A stretch of DNA of 20,973 nt from Dactylosporangium sp. AC04546 (lineage in GTDB: Bacteria; Actinomycetota; Actinomycetes; Mycobacteriales; Micromonosporaceae): the NCBI RefSeq assembly GCF_022095675.1, contig NZ_JAHYSG010000165.1:1-20973 (forward strand). The letters run 5' to 3'. A program made the position numbers and the translations under genes. Under the pieces are notes generated by a model. It was not told the origin of the DNA. It searched no databases and saw only the letters and a program-made list of their open reading frames with translations. This document shows positions 8,311-14,139 of this stretch, piece after piece (position 1 is the first letter of the stretch; each line of letters opens with the position of its first letter).

Positions 8311-8348
8311 ACCGGCGCCGGGTCCGCAGCTGCGGGCCCGGCGCCGGT
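8311..8348. terminator. Bidirectional terminator between convergent genes
   Basis: A near-perfect 38-base palindrome. The left arm starts ACCGGCGCCGGG and the right arm ends CCCGGCGCCGGT; the 19-base arms differ at one position. It starts 7 bases after the multidomain gene's stop and ends 10 bases before the oxidase gene's stop. It has no T tract, as is usual for actinomycete terminators, and can serve both strands. Confidence 0.75.
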
Positions 8349-8358
8349 CCGCGCGGGG

Positions 8359-9816
8359 TCACTCGGGGTGGTTGTGGTGCTCGCCGACGCGGTACGGGGT
8401 GGTGACGCCCACGTAGGACAGGTGGGCCAGCAGGCCCTCGGCCGCGTGGTCGAGGTTGTGGCAGTGGTCCACCCACACGCCCGGGTTGTCGGCGACGAAC
8501 GCGATCTCGTACCGCTCGCCGTCCGCGACCTCCAGCGAGTCCGTCCACCACGGGCTGCCGGTGGCCGGCGTGCCGTTACGGCTCAGCACCACCGCGTGGT
8601 GGCCGTGCAGGTGCATCGGGTGCGTCTCCCCGCTGTCGTTCGCGATGCTCATGCGGACCACCTCCCCCGTGCTGACCATGAACATCGGCACGTCGGGGTA
8701 CAGGTGGCCGTTGATCGTCCACCACAGGCCCGGGCGGCCGTCGAGGAAGCCGGGACGGCGGCCGATGCGGTATTCGAACCGGCGGGTCGCCGCGGCCGGG
8801 TCGAAGCCGAGCGGGGCCGGTGTGCCGTACGACAGGAGATCGACCGCCGTGCGGGGCTCGGGGTCCGCCGGGGCCGCCGCGCCGTCCGGGCCCACCACGA
8901 GCGCGGTGCCCGCGCCGACGTCGACGCGGACCGCGCCTGACCGCGGTACCACAACCTCCACGTCGGCCCGGCCGCCCGCGGCCAGGACGATCGCCGCGGC
9001 CGTGACCGGCGGTGGCGCCGTGACCTCGTGGCCGTCGACCGCCACGACCCGGTAGGGCGCACCGGACACCCAAGCCCGCAGCGTGCCCTGGTCGGTGTTG
9101 ACCAGGCGGGCCCGCACGGTGCCGCCCGGGGCCGCGGTGACCCTGGTCTCGCCGGGCTTGCCGGCGATCGTGCGGCGGCCGGCGTAGGTGTGCACCAGCG
9201 CGATCCTGTCCACAGTGGACTCGTCGCCCGCCGGCGGGGTGACGACGAGCGCGCCGAACAGGCCGAGCCGCACCTGCTCGTGCGAGACCTGGTGGGAGTG
9301 GTACCAGTAGGTGCCCGCGTCGGCGGCGACGAAGCGGTAGACGTGCTCCTCGCCCCGCGCCACCGCGTCCTGGGTCACGCCGGCCACGCCGTCCTCGGCG
9401 TTCGGCACGTCGTAGCCGTGCCAGTGCAGGGTGACGCCGTCCGGCACCGACTCGTTGACCAGGCGCACCTCGACCAGCTGCCCCTGCCGGGCCCGGATCT
9501 CGGGGCCGGGCGAGGTGTGGTTGAGGGTGTACCCGGCCACGCCGCGCCCGTCGGGGAGCTGGATCCGCTCCGCCCGGGCCACGAGCGTGACGGACACGTC
9601 GGCGGGCCCGTCGCGCGGGCCGGTGAGGGCGGTGACGGCCGTGCCGCCGTGGTGCATGCCCTCGTGGCTGACCCCGCCGCCGTGGTCGGGGTAGCCCATG
9701 TCCATGATCGAGTAGGTGTCCGGCATCAGGCTGTCCTGCCACCACCACCCGAGCGGGCTCAGAATGGCCAGGGCCGCCGTGACGGGGACGGCGGCCCTGA
9801 GGTGTCGGCGTCGCAC
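8359..9816 (-). CDS. Secreted or membrane-anchored multicopper oxidase
   Basis: 485 residues from a GTG 3 bases after the stop of the upstream DUF6220 gene, so translation is probably coupled. Residues 8-25 form a single hydrophobic signal/anchor. All four copper motifs are present: HWHG (131-134), WYHSH (171-175), HPMHLHGH (399-406) and HCHNLDH (451-457), giving the type 1 and trinuclear type 2/3 sites. The type 1 axial position (residue 462) is Leu rather than Met, which usually raises redox potential. A His/Met-rich segment before the first cupredoxin domain (residues 38-58, MDMGYPDHGGG then MHHGG) may bind copper. By family it oxidises Cu(I), phenols or metal ions outside the membrane using O2; the substrate cannot be read from sequence. 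Likely role: copper tolerance. Confidence 0.9.
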   Translation of the reverse strand: MRRRHLRAAVPVTAALAILSPLGWWWQDSLMPDTYSIMDMGYPDHGGGVSHEGMHHGGTAVTALTGPRDGPADVSVTLVARAERIQLPDGRGVAGYTLNHTSPGPEIRARQGQLVEVRLVNESVPDGVTLHWHGYDVPNAEDGVAGVTQDAVARGEEHVYRFVAADAGTYWYHSHQVSHEQVRLGLFGALVVTPPAGDESTVDRIALVHTYAGRRTIAGKPGETRVTAAPGGTVRARLVNTDQGTLRAWVSGAPYRVVAVDGHEVTAPPPVTAAAIVLAAGGRADVEVVVPRSGAVRVDVGAGTALVVGPDGAAAPADPEPRTAVDLLSYGTPAPLGFDPAAATRRFEYRIGRRPGFLDGRPGLWWTINGHLYPDVPMFMVSTGEVVRMSIANDSGETHPMHLHGHHAVVLSRNGTPATGSPWWTDSLEVADGERYEIAFVADNPGVWVDHCHNLDHAAEGLLAHLSYVGVTTPYRVGEHHNHPE

Positions 9817-9819
9817 CGC

Positions 9820-10251
9820 TCAGACGGCGACCGGCTGCGGCGCGGGCGCCACGACCGCCCGCCGCACCCGGTGCCCGGCGATGGCGGCGACGGCGAGCAG
9901 CGCGAACGCGTTGAGGCCGTGCAGCGTGCCGACCACGGGCGCGCTGAACGCCACGAACGCCAGCGCCACCTGCAGCGCCGTCAGGCCGAACGTGATGCCG
10001 GCCCACTTCACGCCGCCGGGAACCTTCGCGAAGAACGACACGATGAGGAAGAGCAGCGCGACGAGCGGGATGACGGCCATGCCGCCGATGGCGTGCGTCA
10101 GGTGCCCGGGGTTGGCCCCGGCGTTCTTGTCGAAGACGCCGCCGGCGTCGATGTCCTGAATGACGGTGAACCAGGCGAACGCCACGCTGGCCACTTGCAC
10201 CAGCACGCCGGCCGCGACGAGGTACGCGAAAACTCTATAGGTGGATCGCAT
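9820..10251 (-). CDS. DUF6220-type four-helix membrane protein
   Basis: 143 residues, ATG at 10251 with AGGAG 9 bases upstream. Four hydrophobic segments (about 8-28, 56-77, 85-103, 108-126) and His residues in or near helices (HLTHAIGGM, GTLHGLNAF) fit the DUF6220 family, whose function is unknown. The His placement resembles haem-binding helical bundles, but no experimental role is known to me. It is the first gene of a two-gene operon with the multicopper oxidase (3-base gap), so it may supply electrons, metal or assembly help to the oxidase; that is inference from position. Confidence 0.7.
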   Translation of the reverse strand: MRSTYRVFAYLVAAGVLVQVASVAFAWFTVIQDIDAGGVFDKNAGANPGHLTHAIGGMAVIPLVALLFLIVSFFAKVPGGVKWAGITFGLTALQVALAFVAFSAPVVGTLHGLNAFALLAVAAIAGHRVRRAVVAPAPQPVAV

Positions 10252-10321
10252 GATTGCTGACTCCTGGAAGAAGGCAAGATGTTGCCCGGACAGCGTCAGC
10301 CACCTGTCACGATCATGCCGT

Positions 10322-10349
10322 CGTATATGCGACCCGTTCGAGCCGTCAG
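10322..10349 (-). promoter_or_regulatory. Candidate promoter of the DUF6220-oxidase operon
   Basis: Minus strand: CTGACG (10349-10344), 16 bases, then TATACG (10327-10322), about 70 bases before the DUF6220 start. It is a reasonable sigma-70-type match, but no operator is recognisable. Confidence 0.35.
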
Positions 10350-10436
10350 TCGGACCGGACGATGTCGGGCCCGCTCACACGACCGGGACGGTGCCCCGCG
10401 CCGGTGGGACGGGCCGGGCTGGAGTCACAGGTCCAA

Positions 10437-10442
10437 TATCAT
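10437..10442 (+). promoter_or_regulatory. -10 element of a leaderless transcript
   Basis: TATCAT ends 6 bases before the GTG at 10449, which has no Shine-Dalgarno. This is the geometry of a leaderless actinomycete mRNA. No good -35 is visible. Confidence 0.45.
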
Positions 10443-10448
10443 CGATGC

Positions 10449-11054
10449 GTGGACGACTCCCGCTTCGACCTCGGCCTGCTGGTCGCGGCCAGCCTCGCCG
10501 TGCTGGCCGTCGGGGCCGGGTGCCTGCTCGGCGTGGACTGGGTCCGGCCGCCCGACGCGGACACCGGGCCGTTCGTCACCCCGGGCCGGCAGCGCGGCTT
10601 CCTCATCGCCGCGGCCGTGCTCGTCGCCGCCGGACTGCTGTGCGGCGCCCGGTGGTGGTGGACGGATGAAGACGACAGGCCGCTCGTCGCCGCGGGGCTG
10701 ATGGTGGTAATCATCGCGATCCTGGCGACGGCACTGTACCTCCCGCGGCCGATGCTCGAGGTGCGCGACCAGGGCTTCGCCCGGCCCGGGTTCAGCGCCC
10801 GCAGCGGCGGGCACCTCGTGCTGTACAACAGCTCCCGCATCGACGTCGTCGTGTGCCTCGGCGTCAGCGGCGACTGCGACGCCTCGGCGCCGGGGCCGGC
10901 GGCGCTGCGCTCCCCCGGGCTGCGCCTGCCGGCGAACCACCGGGTCCGGGTCGACATGCCGAGTCTCACCGGCGAATTCCGGCTCACGCTGGTCGACCCC
11001 GGCCCGGGCGTCACCCGCCGCGACCTGCTGCTGCACGCCGTCCGGAGCGCCTGA
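10449..11054 (+). CDS. Hypothetical three-helix membrane protein with C-terminal beta domain
   Basis: 201 residues, starting at the leaderless GTG (10449). Three hydrophobic helices lie at about residues 7-30, 48-66 and 77-97. The remaining ~100 residues are hydrophilic and strand-rich (HLVLYNSSRIDVVVCLG, RVRVDMPSLTGEFRLTLVD) with two Cys (in VVCLGVSGDCD), and read like a small immunoglobulin-like domain, outside if the topology is N-in. I do not recognise the family. Its stop is one base from the stop of the convergent mscL gene. An in-frame reading extends upstream to 10254 but has no protein-like character. Confidence 0.6.
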   Translation: MDDSRFDLGLLVAASLAVLAVGAGCLLGVDWVRPPDADTGPFVTPGRQRGFLIAAAVLVAAGLLCGARWWWTDEDDRPLVAAGLMVVIIAILATALYLPRPMLEVRDQGFARPGFSARSGGHLVLYNSSRIDVVVCLGVSGDCDASAPGPAALRSPGLRLPANHRVRVDMPSLTGEFRLTLVDPGPGVTRRDLLLHAVRSA

Positions 11055-11055
11055 C

Positions 11056-11472
11056 TCAGGCGGCGGCCAGGTCGCTGGTGCAGTGCGGGCAGCGGACCGC
11101 GGCCGCGGGCACGTCGCTCATCCTGCAGCTCGGGCAGGTCCGGGTCGGCGGCGGGTCGCCGAACACCGTCTGGCCGCGCTTGTGCATGTAGGCCCGGTAG
11201 GGCACCACGATGAGGAAGTAGATGACGGCCATGAAGATGACGAAGTAGATCAGCGCGCCGATGAACGCGCCGAGGTCGATGCGCTGGCCGTTCACCGTCC
11301 AGCCGATGCCCTTCCCGGTGGCCCCGCCGCCGGCCAGGGCGTTGACCAGCGGCGTGATGATGCTGTCGGTGAAGGCCTTGATCAAGGTACTGAAGGCCAG
11401 GGCCACGACCAGACCCACCGCGACCACGATCAGGTCACCCTGCATCAGGAAGTTCTTGAAACCCTTCAACAT
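11056..11472 (-). CDS. mscL: Large-conductance mechanosensitive channel with zinc-ribbon tail
   Basis: 138 residues, ATG at 11472 with a GGGGGAG run about 5 bases upstream. The N-terminus is classic MscL: LKGFKNFLMQGDLIVVAVG then LVVALAFSTLIKAFTDSII, the first pore helix, followed by a periplasmic loop and a second helix (about 70-92). The channel opens under membrane tension to release solutes on osmotic downshock. Instead of the usual amphipathic helical bundle, the C-terminus is a short zinc ribbon, CPSC (113-116) and CPHC (128-131), on the cytosolic side. Zinc binding is inferred from the CxxC pairs. It lies 83 bases downstream of the CDF gene on the same strand, so partial co-transcription is possible. 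Confidence 0.9.
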   Translation of the reverse strand: MLKGFKNFLMQGDLIVVAVGLVVALAFSTLIKAFTDSIITPLVNALAGGGATGKGIGWTVNGQRIDLGAFIGALIYFVIFMAVIYFLIVVPYRAYMHKRGQTVFGDPPPTRTCPSCRMSDVPAAAVRCPHCTSDLAAA

Positions 11473-11555
11473 CCGCACTCCCCCCGTCGCTGCGCCCTCT
11501 CTACCGAACCGGGGCGGGCCTAAACCGGCCCGGCGAGGCGAGCTGCCCGGCGGCG

Positions 11556-12479
11556 TCAGGTGTGGGTGGGGTGCTCGTGGTCCGCGTGACCGGCGGGTTC
11601 GAGCTGGAACGTCGAGTGGGCGACGTCGAAGTGCCCGGCGAGGCACTCCTGGAGCGCGTCGAGCAGCTGCGGCGCGTGCCCGTCGTGGAAGCAGGCGTCG
11701 TCGACGACGACGTGGGCGGTGAGGACGGGCAGGCCGGAGGTCACGGTGTACACGTGCAGGTCGTGCACGGCGAGCACGTGGTCGAGCCCGACGATGTGGG
11801 CGCGGATCCCGGCCAGGTCGGTGCCGGCCGGGGCCGCCTCGAGCAGGATGTCGGCCGCCTCCTTGAGCAGCCGGACGGCCCGGGGCGCGATCACCAGGCC
11901 GATCAGGATCGACACGATCGCGTCGGCGCGGGTGAAGCCGGTCAGGGCGATGACGGCGGCGGCGACGAGGACGCCGACGGAGGTGGCGGCGTCGGTGGCG
12001 ACCTCCAGGAACGCGCCGCGCAGGTTCAGGCTTGCGTTGCGGGCCCGGTAGAGCAGCGCCACGCCGACGAGGTTGCCGGCCAGGCCGATGGCGCCGAAGA
12101 GGGCCATGCCGCCCGGTTCGACGTCGGCCTGGTCGAGCACCAGCCGCCGGACGCCCTCGATGAACACGTAGCCGCCGATGCCGCACAGCAGCAGGCCGTT
12201 GACGGCCGCGGCGAGGATCTCCGCCCGGGCCCAGCCGAAGGTCCGCTGCCCCGAGGCGGGCCGGGCCGCGAGGAGGGTCGCGCCCAGCGCGAGGGCGACG
12301 CCGCCGGCGTCGGCGAGCACGTGCCCGGCGTCGGCGAGCAGCGCCAGGCTGCCGGTCAGCAGCGCGCCGACGACCTCGACGACGAAGATCACCGCCGACA
12401 CGCCGAGCGCCGCGGCGAGCACCCGCCGGTGCGCGCCGGTCGCGGTCACCGGGTGCTGGTGCTCGTGCTGGTGGTTCAT
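11556..12479 (-). CDS. CDF-family Zn2+/divalent-metal efflux transporter
   Basis: 307 residues, ATG at 12479. Six transmembrane helices and a C-terminal cytosolic domain match CzcD/ZitB-type cation diffusion facilitators, which export Zn2+ (sometimes Cd2+/Co2+) in exchange for protons. Site A appears as ADAGHVLAD (Asp50, His53 region, Asp57) in TM2 and EVATD (Glu159-Asp163) in TM5, where Glu replaces the more usual His. Both termini are His-rich (HQHEHQH at 3-9; HADHEHPTHT at the end), typical of metal-collecting tails. It diverges from the CmtR-like repressor across a 90-base control region. A seven-codon reading frame (12499-12476) overlaps its start by four bases. Confidence 0.9.
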   Translation of the reverse strand: MNHQHEHQHPVTATGAHRRVLAAALGVSAVIFVVEVVGALLTGSLALLADAGHVLADAGGVALALGATLLAARPASGQRTFGWARAEILAAAVNGLLLCGIGGYVFIEGVRRLVLDQADVEPGGMALFGAIGLAGNLVGVALLYRARNASLNLRGAFLEVATDAATSVGVLVAAAVIALTGFTRADAIVSILIGLVIAPRAVRLLKEAADILLEAAPAGTDLAGIRAHIVGLDHVLAVHDLHVYTVTSGLPVLTAHVVVDDACFHDGHAPQLLDALQECLAGHFDVAHSTFQLEPAGHADHEHPTHT

Positions 12480-12499
12480 CGCGGGCCACTCATGCTCAT
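12476..12499 (-). CDS. Possible seven-codon upstream reading frame (MSMSGPR)
   Basis: ATG at 12499, preceded by AGGG at 7 bases, reads MSMSGPR and stops with TGA in a 4-base ATGA overlap with the CDF start. It begins only about 12 bases below the -10-like TATAGT (12516-12511). The CDF start itself has no strong Shine-Dalgarno, so ribosomes could be delivered by this short frame. Chance is not excluded. Confidence 0.3.
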   Translation of the reverse strand: MSMSGPR

Positions 12500-12510
12500 A
12501 TGCGCACCCT

Positions 12511-12557
12511 ACTATATGTCGACGTCGGGCGGAATAGTTCAGCGTTCCGTGTACTAT
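12511..12557. promoter_or_regulatory. Divergent promoter/operator for CDF and ArsR genes
   Basis: On the plus strand TACTAT (12552-12557) lies 7 bases before the ArsR GTG, giving a leaderless repressor message. On the minus strand TATAGT (12516-12511) serves the CDF gene. Between them, ACTAT (12511-12515) is mirrored by ATAGT (12534-12538), and GGAATAGTTCAGCGTTCC (12531-12548) contains a TGAACTATTC-like element reminiscent of SmtB/ArsR operators. A repressor bound here would cover both promoters. Confidence 0.5.
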
Positions 12558-12564
12558 CGGGGTC

Positions 12565-12894
12565 GTGGAGCTGCTGACCCACGCGGACGTCCTGGCCCGG
12601 TTCGGGCACGCGCTCTCCGATCCGGTGCGGGCGCGACTGCTGCTCGCGCTGCGCGAGGCCCCGGGATACCCGGCCGAGCTGGCCGACCTGCTCGGCACCA
12701 GCCGGCAGAACCTGTCGAACCATCTCGCCTGCCTGCGCGGCTGCGGCCTCGTCGTCGCCGTGCCCGAGGGCCGCCGGTCCCGCTACGAGCTGGCCGACCC
12801 GCGCCTCGCCCACGCCCTGGGCGACCTGCTCGGCCTCGTGCTCGCCGTCGACCCGGCCGCCTGCCCGGGCTCGGACACCGACGGCTGCTGCTGA
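12565..12894 (+). CDS. ArsR/SmtB-family metal-sensing repressor, CmtR-like
   Basis: 109 residues, leaderless GTG. The winged-helix core is typical (LSDPVRARLLLALREAPGYP, TSRQNLSNHLACLRGCGL). It closely resembles mycobacterial CmtR: the recognition helix contains NHLACLRGCGLVVA, giving Cys56 and Cys60 at the positions of CmtR Cys57/Cys61. Cys100 sits near CmtR's third ligand Cys102, so a Cd(II)/Pb(II)-type thiolate site is expected. Two further Cys end the protein (TDGCC). Metal binding should release DNA and derepress the cluster. The stop overlaps the start of the next gene (TGATG), so the two are translationally coupled. Related CmtR controls a P-type ATPase; here the partner is a cation transporter. 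Confidence 0.9.
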   Translation: MELLTHADVLARFGHALSDPVRARLLLALREAPGYPAELADLLGTSRQNLSNHLACLRGCGLVVAVPEGRRSRYELADPRLAHALGDLLGLVLAVDPAACPGSDTDGCC

Positions 12895-13541
12895 TGAGCA
12901 TCCCACTGCGGGCGCCGCGCCGGGCCGCGCTCACCCGACGGATCCGCTGGCTGGTCGCCGCGACCATCACCTACAACGTCGTCGAGGCGGTCGTCGCGAT
13001 CACCGCGGGCCGCGTCGCGTCGTCGACCGCCCTGGTCGGCTTCGGCCTCGACTCGGTCATCGAGGTCGCCTCCGCCGCCGCGGTCGCCTGGCAGTTCTCC
13101 GGCGACGACCACGAGCGCCGCGAGCGCACCGCGCTGCGGGTCATCGCCGTCTCGTTCTTCGCCCTCGCCGCGTACGTCACCGTCGAGTCCGTCCGCGCGC
13201 TCGCCGGCGCCGACCGGGCCGAGCACTCCACGGTCGGCCTGGTCCTGGCCGCGCTGTCCCTCGCCGTCATGCCGGTGCTGTCCGCGGCGCAGCGGCGCGC
13301 CGGGCGGGAGCTCGGCTCCGCCTCCGCGGTCGCCGACTCCAAGCAGACGCTGCTGTGCACGTACCTGTCCGCGGTACTGCTGGCCGGGCTGGCGGTCAAC
13401 TCCCTGTTCGGGTGGTGGTGGGCCGACCCCCTCGCGGCGCTGGCGATCGCGGCTGTCGCCGTCAAGGAGGGGCGCGACGCCTGGCGCGGCGAGGCCTGCT
13501 GTGCCCCCGCGGCGGCCTGCACGGACGGCTGCTGCGACTGA
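12894..13541 (+). CDS. Cation transporter (CDF-like, TMEM163-type) with Cys-rich tail
   Basis: 215 residues, ATG overlapping the repressor stop by one base. Six hydrophobic segments (about 17-38, 45-66, 81-100, 113-130, 155-172, 175-192) and no large cytosolic domain, as in small cation-efflux proteins. Conserved acidic sites are FGLDS (Asp53) in TM2 and ADSKQT (Asp149) near TM5. The C-terminus is a cluster of Cys (ACCAPAAACTDGCCD), a likely soft-metal ligand that matches the TDGCC end of the repressor. As the repressor's operon partner it probably exports Cd2+, Pb2+ or Zn2+. Substrate is inferred from the regulator, not shown. Confidence 0.82.
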   Translation: MSIPLRAPRRAALTRRIRWLVAATITYNVVEAVVAITAGRVASSTALVGFGLDSVIEVASAAAVAWQFSGDDHERRERTALRVIAVSFFALAAYVTVESVRALAGADRAEHSTVGLVLAALSLAVMPVLSAAQRRAGRELGSASAVADSKQTLLCTYLSAVLLAGLAVNSLFGWWWADPLAALAIAAVAVKEGRDAWRGEACCAPAAACTDGCCD

Positions 13542-13542
13542 C

Positions 13543-14022
13543 CTACCGGGCGGTCCCGGCGTGCAGCTCGTCGCGGTGCTCGCGCATCGCGGCGGACATC
13601 GCCGTCAGGAAGCGGTGCACGGTGCGCAGCTCCGCCTCGCTGAACTGGTCCAGCACGCCCTCGGCGCGGCGGGCGATCGGGGCGAAGAAGCTGCGGGCCA
13701 TCGCGGCGGCCGGCTCGGCGTAGCGCAGCAGGACCTTGCGGCGGTCACCCGGGTCGCGGTCGCGGTACACATGTCCACCGCCCTCGAGGCGGTCGATGAG
13801 GCCGGTGACCGCGCCGGAGGAGAAGTTCAGCTCCGCCCCGAGGGCGCCGGGCGTGAGCGGACGCCCTTCCCGCTCGGCCTCCAGGATGAGCATCAGCGCC
13901 TGCAGGTCCGTCGCGCCGAGGTGGTGCAGCGCCGCGAAGCGGTCGCCGATCTGCTGGGCGTGCCCCGAGTAGTGGTGCAGCGCGTGCACGATGTCGCTGT
14001 TCAGCTGGGCCCGCTCCGTCAC
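13543..14022 (-). CDS. MarR-family transcriptional regulator
   Basis: 159 residues from GTG at 14022. The winged helix-turn-helix is clear: LTPGALGAELNFSSGAVTGL (about 57-75) as the DNA-binding helices and DRDPGDRRKVLLR (88-100) as the wing with its usual Asp-Arg-Arg. Flanking helices form the dimer arms. The message looks leaderless, since TATAGT (14034-14029) ends 6 bases before the GTG. It diverges from an MMPL transporter gene over a 117-base region carrying a MarR-type box, so it most likely represses the transporter and itself until a lipophilic ligand binds. Its stop is one base from the stop of the convergent cation transporter gene. Confidence 0.9.
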   Translation of the reverse strand: MTERAQLNSDIVHALHHYSGHAQQIGDRFAALHHLGATDLQALMLILEAEREGRPLTPGALGAELNFSSGAVTGLIDRLEGGGHVYRDRDPGDRRKVLLRYAEPAAAMARSFFAPIARRAEGVLDQFSEAELRTVHRFLTAMSAAMREHRDELHAGTAR

Positions 14023-14049
14023 GCCACCACTATAGGGCCGGTGCACAGA

Positions 14050-14068
14050 TATCTCATTTGCCAAGATA
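14050..14068. promoter_or_regulatory. Candidate MarR operator
   Basis: TATCT and AGATA flank a 9-base centre (TATCTCATTTGCCAAGATA), resembling known actinomycete MarR boxes of the TATCTTGA-type. It lies just upstream of the regulator's -10 and overlaps GATACT, a possible -10 for the MMPL gene, so one bound dimer could block both. Confidence 0.55.
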
Positions 14069-14091
14069 CTCTCCGTGCGTGATGTTTCCTG

Positions 14092-14106
14092 CCGGACGTT
14101 GTCCGG
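14092..14106 (+). other. Short hairpin in the MMPL leader
   Basis: CCGGAC and GTCCGG pair around GTT, 34 bases before the MMPL ATG. It may shape the leader or the access of GGGAGG (14104-14109), which also precedes a 14-codon overlapping frame starting at GTG 14120. Confidence 0.3.
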
Positions 14107-14139
14107 GAGGCACCCCCGCGTGGAAGCCGGTGAACGGGC

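Noticed and set aside
4763..8416. 1217-codon plus-strand frame overlapping the secreted multidomain gene
   Set aside because: Arg/His/Gln-rich translation without domains; the other frame has a signal peptide and recognisable modules.
11562..12893. Upstream extension of the Cys-tailed transporter frame
   Set aside because: It is antisense to the CDF gene and of shadow composition; the ATG at 12894 overlaps the repressor stop and fits the protein family start.
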